Positions 1-4,575 of a stretch of 5,553 bases of DNA are shown in pieces. The position numbers were made by a program, and so were the translations under genes. Numbering within the stretch: the first letter of the stretch is position 1; each line of letters starts with the position of its first letter. The notes beneath the pieces are model-generated. The model worked only from the letters and a program-made list of their open reading frames with translations, ran no database searches and had not been told where the DNA came from. Origin of the DNA: an uncultured Collinsella sp. (GTDB lineage: Bacteria; Actinomycetota; Coriobacteriia; Coriobacteriales; Coriobacteriaceae); contig CATZIG010000134.1 of the NCBI GenBank assembly GCA_958419975.1, positions 1 through 5,553 of the forward strand, in the 5' to 3' direction.

Positions 1-1
1 C

Positions 2-379
2 AAGATCGAGGCCGAGCTTTCCGAGCTCGATCCCGAGGACGCCGCCGACTACCTGGAGAGCCTGGGCCTGGAGCAGCCCGGTCTGGACGTGCTCGCGCAG
101 GCAGCCTACAAGCTGCTTGGCCTGCAGTCGTTCTTTACGGCTGGCGAGATGGAGGTCAAGGCCTGGACGGTGCGTCAGGGTGCGACCGCTCCGCAGGCTG
201 CCGGTGTCATCCACACCGACTTTGAGCGCGGCTTTATTAAGGCCGAGGTCATTGGCTATGACGACTACATCGAGCTCGGCGGTGAGCAGGGCGCCAAGGC
301 CGCTGGCAAGCTGCGTATTGAGGGCAAGGACTATGTCATGGCCGATGGCGACGTCGTGCACTTCCGCTTTAACGTGTAA
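2..379 (+). CDS. ychF: Redox-regulated ATPase YchF, C-terminal part (5' end outside window)
   Basis: The last 125 residues of YchF/OLA1, a cytoplasmic Obg-family P-loop NTPase that prefers ATP, associates with ribosomes and is implicated in translation and stress responses. The open frame runs in from the window edge. The visible part covers the end of the helical region (KIEAELSELDPEDA) and the C-terminal TGS/DUF933 domain. Family hallmarks are the stretch LLGLQSFFTAGEMEVKAWTV (residues 39-58 of the fragment), GATAPQAAGVIHTDFERGFI just after it, then a YDDYIELGG segment and the invariant-looking end DGDVVHFRFNV. The G1-G4 nucleotide-binding motifs lie upstream of the window and cannot be checked. 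The gene ends normally, with a TAA that overlaps the ribosome binding site of the next gene, so the two are probably co-transcribed. The identification is very secure; only the 5' part is unseen. Confidence 0.96.
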   Translation, partial: KIEAELSELDPEDAADYLESLGLEQPGLDVLAQAAYKLLGLQSFFTAGEMEVKAWTVRQGATAPQAAGVIHTDFERGFIKAEVIGYDDYIELGGEQGAKAAGKLRIEGKDYVMADGDVVHFRFNV

Positions 380-390
380 GGACGACGCAC

Positions 391-774
391 ATGTTTAAAT
401 ATGGCAAAAAAGCCGGCTACATGGGTATTGCGCTGCTCGTGCTTGCGGTGATTCCGCTGGTGGTCGCAGCGTTTGTAATCCCCAACATTGGCCCCGAGGT
501 GGCAACGAAGTTTAACGCAGCCGGCGAGGTGACGCGCTGGGGCAAGAGCTACGAGCTGCTGGCGCTTCCGGTGCTCAATTTGCTGCTGAGCGTGGCAACG
601 TACTTTACGGCGGGACGCCAGGCCAAGAACAATGATGACTCCGCCGCCATGGCGCGCATCGTGTGCGAGCGCTACCTGCGCAACGGTTGCATCACGGGTG
701 TGTTCCTCAACGTGATCAACGTTTACTTTATGTACTCGGCGATTACCGGAACGGGCTTTGGCTTTGGTTTCTAG
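391..774 (+). CDS. Small DUF1648-like integral membrane protein
   Basis: A 127-residue hydrophobic protein with three predicted membrane segments (about residues 10-32, 56-73 and 99-119). Between the first two is the motif VATKFNAAGEVTRWGKS (residues 38-54). It resembles the DUF1648 signature, in which a P..I..H/KFN..GE.D.WG.K pattern follows the first helix; DUF1648 also forms the N-terminal part of SdpI-type immunity proteins. The SdpI half itself is absent. The first residues are basic (FKYGKK), consistent with an inside N-terminus. The start is supported by AAGGA at 378-382, eight bases before the ATG and overlapping the ychF stop, which points to translational linkage. The last residues are a Gly-Phe repeat (GTGFGFGF) encoded by a short tandem DNA repeat. 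The specific function is unknown; the family assignment comes from motif recognition only. Confidence 0.8.
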   Translation: MFKYGKKAGYMGIALLVLAVIPLVVAAFVIPNIGPEVATKFNAAGEVTRWGKSYELLALPVLNLLLSVATYFTAGRQAKNNDDSAAMARIVCERYLRNGCITGVFLNVINVYFMYSAITGTGFGFGF

Positions 775-783
775 CTTGTCCTT

Positions 784-1173
784 TTAGGCAACGAGCCTGC
801 ACATATATTCAATGGCTGCTGCGAGGCCGCCGCTCGATCGTGGTTGAAAGACTACATCGGCGGCGGCCTCGTTTTCGTATCCGGCGCCGCGAAGGGCGAG
901 TGCTATGCCGGCTTCTAAAAGGAGCGGCAGGCCGCGTTGGCTGGTTGCGATTACGGCAGCCTGATTGAGCGAGCAGCCGTGCGTTTGGCATTGAATGGCA
1001 AGTTCACCTTGCGCCGGGCAAGGGACCAGAACGGCGACGACGCGACTTGATAGCAATGCAAATGCTGTGCGCTCATCGGGCGAAAGGCATTCTGCTTCAA
1101 CGACGACGAGCTTGGGCGGTGCGCTGTTTGTGCGAAGCGTGGCTCGGTACATGCGGACCGAAGAACCCGACAT
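784..1173 (-). CDS. Small uncharacterised protein resembling a degenerate HAD (Cof-type) phosphatase domain
   Basis: A 129-residue protein of unknown function. Its C-terminal half (about residues 72-125) follows the layout of the last part of Cof-type HAD phosphatases: hydrophobic strand, loop, LPLLLEAGIALALRGAG, a short gap, EAAADVVF, then SSGGLAAAIEYM. In active members the loop reads GD(S/G)xND; here it is ATSQRG (residues 76-81), so the magnesium-binding acidic residues are missing. Near the N-terminus, KLVVVEAECLS (21-31) could correspond to the first HAD strand with DxDGT replaced by EAEC. Five cysteines are present (29, 52, 62, 67, 125). The start at 1173 is chosen because AGGAG lies six bases upstream; an in-frame ATG at 1197 has no such site and falls in the palindrome. 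The gene is divergent from the XRE regulator and probably controlled by it. The HAD relationship is an inference; that the gene is real is supported by its ribosome binding site and protein-like pattern. Confidence 0.66.
   Translation of the reverse strand: MSGSSVRMYRATLRTNSAPPKLVVVEAECLSPDERTAFALLSSRVVAVLVPCPAQGELAIQCQTHGCSLNQAAVIATSQRGLPLLLEAGIALALRGAGYENEAAADVVFQPRSSGGLAAAIEYMCRLVA
822..875 (+). terminator. Terminator-like long hairpin for the ychF operon, inside the convergent gene
   Basis: Perfect 12-bp G+C-rich arms (CGAGGCCGCCGC at 822-833 and its complement at 860-871). After a single bulged T834, four more pairs continue inward (835-838 with 856-859). TTTT follows at 872-875. For plus-strand transcripts leaving the gene that ends at 774, this has the form of an intrinsic terminator, although the loop (17 nt) is long. 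It lies within the 3' coding part of the minus-strand gene, so part of the symmetry could be chance from Ala/Ala/Asp codons. No better terminator is visible between 775 and 821. Confidence 0.5.
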
Positions 1174-1179
1174 AGAAAA

Positions 1180-1184
1180 CTCCT
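1180..1184 (-). promoter_or_regulatory. Ribosome binding site of the HAD-like gene
   Basis: On the minus strand AGGAG sits six bases before the ATG at 1173. It selects this start over the ATG eight codons upstream at 1197. Confidence 0.75.
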
Positions 1185-1196
1185 GTGTATTCGGCA

Positions 1197-1220
1197 AAAC
1201 GTAAACTATAGTTTACGTTT
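1197..1220. promoter_or_regulatory. Perfect 24-bp palindrome, probable operator of the XRE regulator
   Basis: The left arm AAACGTAAACTA (1197-1208) is followed at once by its exact reverse complement (1209-1220), giving 12+12 with no spacer. It lies between two divergent genes, 23 bp upstream of the minus-strand start (1173) and 29 bp upstream of the plus-strand start (1250). The neighbouring 72-aa XRE protein is of the kind that binds such sites as a dimer, so autoregulation and control of the divergent gene is the simplest reading. It is A+T-rich within G+C-rich surroundings. The binding protein is inferred, not shown. Confidence 0.75.
1205..1212. promoter_or_regulatory. Overlapping divergent -10 boxes in the palindrome centre
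   Basis: TATAGT is read on the plus strand at 1207-1212 and, by symmetry, on the minus strand at 1210-1205. Each matches five of six positions of the sigma-70-type -10 consensus TATAAT. Start points would fall near 1219 (plus) and 1198 (minus), giving leaders of roughly 25-30 nt. No clear -35 box is seen on either side. Polymerase could occupy only one direction at a time, and a bound repressor would block both. Confidence 0.45.
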
Positions 1221-1249
1221 ATGTTCGGCCCCATTTCAAACTCGTCTGC

Positions 1250-1468
1250 ATGGACGAACGTGCGAAACAGATTCTTGGCAGGCGGGTCGAAGAGACACGC
1301 AGGGACCTTGGTATCTCCAAGGTCGATTTTTGTGTGGCGACAGGAATCAGCCGACCCTATCTCGACCGAATCGAAGACGGGACGGCAAATTTCACGCTCA
1401 AGGTTCTATTTAAGATCGCGCCCGCACTCGGCATGACGGTGTCAGAGCTTCTCGAGGGTATCGAATAG
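1250..1468 (+). CDS. XRE-family helix-turn-helix transcriptional regulator
   Basis: A 72-residue single-domain DNA-binding protein of the XRE/Cro/C1 type. Residues 6-20 form the first helix (KQILGRRVEETRRDL). ISKVDFCVATGISRPYLDRIEDG (22-44) is the helix-turn-helix, with the typical S-x-x-Y/L-x-x-I-E-x-G ending of the recognition helix. The remaining residues (LKVLFKIAPALGMTVSELLEG) form the closing helices. There is no sensor or oligomerisation domain beyond this, as in Cro-like and restriction-modification controller proteins. The start at ATG 1250 fits the family alignment, and no alternative start exists further upstream in this frame. No Shine-Dalgarno sequence precedes it, so translation may be weak or non-canonical. 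It is divergent from the HAD-like gene across a 24-bp palindrome and convergent with the asparaginase gene, 22 bp away. The target genes are inferred. Confidence 0.9.
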   Translation: MDERAKQILGRRVEETRRDLGISKVDFCVATGISRPYLDRIEDGTANFTLKVLFKIAPALGMTVSELLEGIE

Positions 1469-1477
1469 GGGATACCC
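1456..1477. repeat. Hairpin overlapping the XRE stop codon, between convergent genes
   Basis: GGGTATC (1456-1462) and its exact complement (1471-1477) enclose an 8-nt loop containing the TAG stop of the regulator. It sits just before the convergent asparaginase stop at 1491. No T-run follows on either strand, so it is not a standard intrinsic terminator. It could protect mRNA 3' ends, or be chance. Confidence 0.35.
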
Positions 1478-1490
1478 GCCGACAACTGAA

Positions 1491-2504
1491 TTACGCCATC
1501 GGGATACGGTCGTGGTTGACTTGGCTGTAGAACAGGCGCTGGATTTCGGCGGCATCGCGTGACTGGCCGAGTGCCCACATGGTCTTGGCCACGAGCGTCT
1601 CGGTGGTCATGTCATCGCCGCGCAGAATGCCCGGATGATCGGCGTAAGCGCGGCCGACCTCATAAACGCCCAGATCGAGGCCCTCTTCGGGGACCTGCGT
1701 GGTCATAACGACGGTGCGGCCCGAATCGACCCAGCGGAAAATTGCCTCTTGGAACGACTCGCCCGACTCACCAAACTCGGGGATGCCGCCAATGCCAAAG
1801 GTCTCCAGAATCACGGCGTCGTAGCTATCGGCAAGGGCGTCGAGGATGCCCGGGTTTACGCCGGGCGTAAGCTTAAGGACAAACACGCGCGGGTCGATGC
1901 TGTCGTAGAAACGCACCGGGTTTTCGCCCTGATGAGTGCCGTGGAGCCCGTTGCGCACGATGCGGTCGTTGCGGATGTAGGCAATGGGCGGATAGTTGAC
2001 GCTAATGAACGCGTTAAAGCTCATGGTGCGCTGCTTGCGGGCGCGCGTGCCGGCAATGGCGACGCCACCAAACACAATCGACACATCGTGCGAGTGCTCG
2101 TCGAGCGCATAGAGCAGGCTCTGGTACAGGTTGAGTTTGGCATCAGTAAAAGGGTTGCCCATGGGCTTTTGCGAGCCGGTGAGTACGATGGGCTTGGGGC
2201 TGTCCTGAATCAGATAGGAAAGTGCTGCCGCGGTATAGCTCATGGTGTCGGTGCCGTGCAGAATCACGAAGCCGTCGTGGTCGGCATAGCCTTCGACGAT
2301 GACGTCGCGGATACGCATCCAGTCACTGGGACGCATATTGGTGCTGTCGATGTTCATGGGCTGTACCACGTCGAGCTCGCAGAGGCCCGAGATCTCGGGG
2401 ACGCTCTGGGCGAGCTCCTCACCGGTCAGGGCGGGGGAGAGGCCGTTGCCGTCCTCGGTCGATGCGATGGTGCCGCCCGTGGCGATGAGAAGGATGCGCT
2501 TCAT
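1491..2504 (-). CDS. L-asparaginase, type I (cytoplasmic) like
   Basis: A complete 337-residue enzyme of the bacterial asparaginase/glutaminase family, hydrolysing L-asparagine to aspartate and ammonia. The catalytic signature is intact: ATGGTIAS with nucleophile Thr12, and HGTDT (83-87) carrying the Thr85/Asp86 pair. Lys157 in TRARKQRT fits the position of the conserved catalytic lysine. VLTGSQKPMGNPFTDAKLNL (107-126) is also family-typical. No signal peptide is present, and length and loops fit the cytoplasmic AnsA-like group rather than periplasmic type II. The tyrosine often found in the flexible loop is replaced (GNGLSPALTGEEL). The start at 2504 is chosen because MKRILLIATGGT is the usual N-terminus and AGGAA precedes it by seven bases; a 24-codon upstream extension to 2576 lacks support and resembles nothing in the family. 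It is divergent from guaA. Side activity on glutamine cannot be judged from sequence. Confidence 0.93.
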   Translation of the reverse strand: MKRILLIATGGTIASTEDGNGLSPALTGEELAQSVPEISGLCELDVVQPMNIDSTNMRPSDWMRIRDVIVEGYADHDGFVILHGTDTMSYTAAALSYLIQDSPKPIVLTGSQKPMGNPFTDAKLNLYQSLLYALDEHSHDVSIVFGGVAIAGTRARKQRTMSFNAFISVNYPPIAYIRNDRIVRNGLHGTHQGENPVRFYDSIDPRVFVLKLTPGVNPGILDALADSYDAVILETFGIGGIPEFGESGESFQEAIFRWVDSGRTVVMTTQVPEEGLDLGVYEVGRAYADHPGILRGDDMTTETLVAKTMWALGQSRDAAEIQRLFYSQVNHDRIPMA

Positions 2505-2511
2505 GCTGGTA

Positions 2512-2516
2512 TTCCT
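2512..2516 (-). promoter_or_regulatory. Ribosome binding site of the asparaginase gene
   Basis: AGGAA on the minus strand, seven bases before the ATG at 2504; this fixes the start. A small 5-bp hairpin (CCGCC at 2527-2531 with GGCGG at 2537-2541) lies just upstream in the leader. Confidence 0.65.
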
Positions 2517-2555
2517 ATCGTATTTGCCGCCGCAGAGGCGGAGTCGTTCGGCAGT

Positions 2556-2583
2556 ATTGTGGCACAGGGCGTCCAAAGTTCAA
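2556..2583 (-). promoter_or_regulatory. Candidate asparaginase promoter
   Basis: On the minus strand a TTGAAC -35-like hexamer (2583-2578) and a CACAAT -10-like hexamer (2561-2556) are separated by 16 bp, each matching four of six consensus positions. The leader would be about 45 nt. The -35 box overlaps the outer arm of the inverted repeat at 2581-2609. It is a weak match and the only reasonable one seen here. Confidence 0.35.
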
Positions 2584-2609
2584 ACGTATTACATCATCTG
2601 TAACGTTTG
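2581..2609. promoter_or_regulatory. Imperfect inverted repeat, possible operator between asparaginase and guaA
   Basis: CAAACGTATTAC (2581-2592) faces GTAACGTTTG (2600-2609). Ten pairs form if the two bases TA at 2587-2588 are bulged, with a 7-nt centre. The left arm contains AAACGTA, and the right arm contains ACGTTT, the same outer sequences as in the perfect palindrome at 1197-1220. It touches the proposed -35 box of the asparaginase gene and lies about 80 bp upstream of the proposed guaA promoter. Confidence 0.45.
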
Positions 2610-2690
2610 GTAACACTTCAATTGCCGTCAAATAGGGCCCAGGTCGTGCGTTTGCCGTGCGCTGATGGCTGCGAGGGACGAGAAACCCCA

Positions 2691-2705
2691 TATAACGTGT
2701 ACACT
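2691..2705 (+). promoter_or_regulatory. Candidate guaA promoter -10 region
   Basis: Two adjacent -10-like hexamers, TATAAC (2691-2696) and TACACT (2700-2705), lie about 70-80 bp before the guaA start, the second within an 8-bp palindrome GTGTACAC (2697-2704). No convincing -35 hexamer is found at the right distance from either, so an activator or another sigma-factor preference may apply. The rest of the 2610-2690 stretch shows nothing recognisable. Confidence 0.35.
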
Positions 2706-2754
2706 ATGAACGCTATTTTCGTTCATTCACGCGGGCGGGCACCGGCTCCCCGCC
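2706..2754 (+). promoter_or_regulatory. Two consecutive stem-loops in the guaA leader
   Basis: Stem 1 is ATGAACG (2706-2712) paired with CGTTCAT (2720-2726), 7 bp with a 7-nt loop. Stem 2 is GGCGGG (2734-2739) paired with CCCGCC (2749-2754), 6 bp with a 9-nt loop, ending six bases before the ribosome binding site. If transcription starts near 2703-2712, most of the guaA leader is structured. It does not match the purine riboswitch layout (no P1 enclosing two loops with complementary loop sequences). A regulatory role is possible but unproven. Confidence 0.35.
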
Positions 2755-2760
2755 AACAAG

Positions 2761-2766
2761 AGGGGG
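2761..2766 (+). promoter_or_regulatory. Ribosome binding site of guaA
   Basis: AGGGGG, five bases before the ATG at 2772. It supports that start rather than the ATG at 2607, which would add 55 residues unlike any GuaA. Confidence 0.65.
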
Positions 2767-2771
2767 ATACC

Positions 2772-4370
2772 ATGGATCAAAATGCTTCCGCAAAGGTCCT
2801 CGTACTCGACTTTGGTGCGCAGTACGGTCAGCTCATTGCCCGTCGCGTCCGCGACCTCAACGTGTATTCCGAGATTGTCCCCTGCGACATCTCGGCCGAC
2901 GAGATTCGCGAGATGAACGCCTCTGCGCTCATCCTTTCTGGCGGTCCGGCGTCCGTGTACGCCGAGGACGCTCCGTCCATCGACCCCGCCATCTTTGACC
3001 TGGGCCTTCCCGTCCTGGGCTTTTGCTACGGCCATCAGATTACGGCCGTGACGCTCGGCGGCAAGGTCGGCCACTCCGAGGTGGGCGAGTACGGCCGCGC
3101 CACCATCACGCGCACGGCCGGCGCCAAGCTCTTTAACTCCACGCCCATGGAGCAGACCGTGTGGATGAGCCATCGCGATGCCGTCTCCGAGGTGCCCGAG
3201 GGCTTTACCGTTACCGCCAGCACCGACGTGTGCCCGGTTGCTGCCATGGAGTGCCCCGAGCGCAAAATCTTCACCACGCAGTTCCACCCCGAAGTCAAGC
3301 ACTCCGAGTACGGTCAGCAGCTGCTGAGCAACTTCCTGTTTGAGATCTGCGGCCTGGAGCCAAACTGGAGCATGGACAACCTGGTCGAGACCATGACGGC
3401 CGAGTTCCGCGAGAAGGTTGGCGACGACCGCGTGATTCTGGCCCTGTCCGGCGGCGTTGACTCCTCCGTCGTGGCTGCGCTGGGCGCCCGCGCCGTGGGC
3501 AAGCAGATGACCTGCGTGTTCATCAACCACGGCCTGCTGCGCAAGGGCGAGCCCGAGCAGGTGGAGGAGGTCTTCACCAAGCAGTTTGACGTCGACTTTA
3601 TCCACGTCCACGCCGAGGACCGCTATGCCGAGCTTCTGGCCGGTGTGACCGAGCCCGAGGAGAAGCGTCGCATCATCGGTACGCAGTTCTGGAAAGAGTT
3701 CTTCGCCGTGGCGCAGCAGCTCGAGACCGATGGCAAGCCGGTCAAGTACCTGGCTCAGGGCACCATCTACCCCGACATCATCGAGTCCGGCGCTCGCAAG
3801 ACGGGCGGCAAGACAGCCACCATCAAGAGCCATCACAACCTGATCCCGTTCCCCGAGGGCGTGCACTTCGACCTTATCGAGCCTCTCGACCACTTCTTTA
3901 AGGACGAGGTTCGCGCGCTTGGTCTGGCGCTTGGCCTGCCGAGTCACATCGTGTTCCGTCAGCCTTTCCCGGGCCCGGGCCTGGCCATCCGCATCATCGG
4001 CGCGGTCGACAAGGAGAAGCTCGAGATCCTCAAGAACGCCGACGCTATCGTGCGCGAGGAGCTGGATGCTTACAACCAGCGTCTGTTTGAGCAGACCGGC
4101 GAGCGCAACTCCGAGCACAGCTGCTGGCAGTATTTCGCGGTCCTGCCCGACATTAAGTCCGTCGGCGTTATGGGCGACGAGCGCACTTATCAGCGCCCGA
4201 TCATCCTGCGTGCCGTCGAGTCCAGCGATGCCATGACCGCCGACTGGGCCAAGCTGCCCTACGACGTGCTGGCCCGCATTTCCGGCCGCATCGTTGCCGA
4301 GGTTCCCGGCGCCAACCGCGTGTGCTACGACATCACGTCCAAGCCGCCCGCGACCATCGAGTGGGAGTAG
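2772..4370 (+). CDS. guaA: GMP synthase (glutamine-hydrolysing)
   Basis: A complete 532-residue cytoplasmic enzyme that converts XMP, glutamine and ATP to GMP, the last step of de novo guanine nucleotide synthesis. Residues about 8-195 are the class I glutamine amidotransferase: VLDFGAQYGQLIARR at 11-25, LSGGPASVY (55-63), nucleophile Cys85 in GFCYGHQ, and His172/Glu174 in QFHPEV. The ATP-pyrophosphatase domain follows, with P-loop LALSGGVDSSV (223-233), LAQGTIYPDIIES (327-339) and KSHHN (352-356). The C-terminal dimerisation/XMP-binding domain has RQPFPGPGLAIR (396-407), SVGVMGDERTY (463-473), MTADWAKLPYD (488-498) and the usual end YDITSKPPATIEWE. All catalytic motifs are intact and the length is normal. 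Phe84 replaces the commoner Ile before CYG. The family start (VLVLDFGAQYGQ near the N-terminus) and AGGGGG at 2761 select ATG 2772. It appears monocistronic, with its own leader and a strong terminator after it. Confidence 0.98.
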   Translation: MDQNASAKVLVLDFGAQYGQLIARRVRDLNVYSEIVPCDISADEIREMNASALILSGGPASVYAEDAPSIDPAIFDLGLPVLGFCYGHQITAVTLGGKVGHSEVGEYGRATITRTAGAKLFNSTPMEQTVWMSHRDAVSEVPEGFTVTASTDVCPVAAMECPERKIFTTQFHPEVKHSEYGQQLLSNFLFEICGLEPNWSMDNLVETMTAEFREKVGDDRVILALSGGVDSSVVAALGARAVGKQMTCVFINHGLLRKGEPEQVEEVFTKQFDVDFIHVHAEDRYAELLAGVTEPEEKRRIIGTQFWKEFFAVAQQLETDGKPVKYLAQGTIYPDIIESGARKTGGKTATIKSHHNLIPFPEGVHFDLIEPLDHFFKDEVRALGLALGLPSHIVFRQPFPGPGLAIRIIGAVDKEKLEILKNADAIVREELDAYNQRLFEQTGERNSEHSCWQYFAVLPDIKSVGVMGDERTYQRPIILRAVESSDAMTADWAKLPYDVLARISGRIVAEVPGANRVCYDITSKPPATIEWE

Positions 4371-4480
4371 GCTGATAGGGTTCTGACCTGCATTTTTGAG
4401 TGCCGCACTGTGCCGCTGAGTTTCGTTTCGTACGAGAGTCATGGCAAAGCCACCAGCGACGGAGATGAGTAAAAGCGATT
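4371..4480. other. Spacer between guaA and the terminator with no credible gene
   Basis: This is the first part of a 205-bp stretch without a gene, which continues through the terminator to 4575. It holds a 13-codon ORF (4441-4482, starting MAKPPATE) with only a weak purine run upstream and its stop codon running into the terminator stem. I do not call it a gene. Confidence 0.5.
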
Positions 4481-4528
4481 AAAGAGCCTCCGTTCCCTGC
4501 GTTGGGACGGAGGCTCTTTCTTTGCCGT
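4481..4528. terminator. Strong, probably bidirectional intrinsic terminator between guaA and the ABC-F gene
   Basis: AAAGAGCCTCCGT (4481-4493) pairs perfectly with 4507-4519. A G-T pair (4494/4506) and two G-C pairs extend it to about 16 bp, with a 7-nt loop (4497-4503). On the plus strand the stem ends in TTT and is followed by CTTTGCCGTTTT. On the minus strand it also ends in TTT and is followed by AATCGCTTTT. It therefore suits both guaA and the convergent ABC-F gene. Confidence 0.88.
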
Positions 4529-4575
4529 TTTACTCCCTTGTCTCCGTTCGGGGATTATTTCTTGCTCATTTAGGG

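Noticed and set aside
663..1204. Plus-strand frames (663-968 and 995-1204) over the HAD-like gene
   Set aside because: They have Arg-rich translations typical of antisense frames and no ribosome binding sites. The minus-strand gene has a good site and a protein-like pattern.
1221..1436. 71-codon frame starting at the ATG directly after the palindrome
   Set aside because: It overlaps the XRE gene in another frame and its translation has no domain pattern. A leaderless start from the TATAGT box was considered, but the XRE frame is clearly the coding one.
2541..2552. CCGAACGA on the minus strand as a PurR box
   Set aside because: Only part of the consensus matches, there is no second box, and it lies in the asparaginase leader rather than upstream of guaA.
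2505..2576. 24-codon N-terminal extension of the asparaginase
   Set aside because: MKRILLIATGGT is the normal family N-terminus, and a ribosome binding site sits at the right distance before it. The extension covers the proposed promoter -10 box and leader.
1635..2603. 322-codon open frame on the plus strand opposite the asparaginase gene
   Set aside because: Same effect: an antisense shadow with Ala/Gly/Val/His-rich translation, no ribosome binding site and no recognisable motif.
2691..2766. Purine (guanine) riboswitch upstream of guaA
   Set aside because: The TATAAC start is suggestive, but there is no closing P1 stem, no pair of kissing loops and no conserved three-way-junction core.
2727..4442. 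571-codon open frame on the minus strand opposite guaA
   Set aside because: Its length is a by-product of G+C-rich codon choice in guaA, which removes antisense stops in this frame. The translation is low-complexity (rich in G, A, L, V, D, H), matches no family, and the whole of guaA is clearly coding on the other strand.
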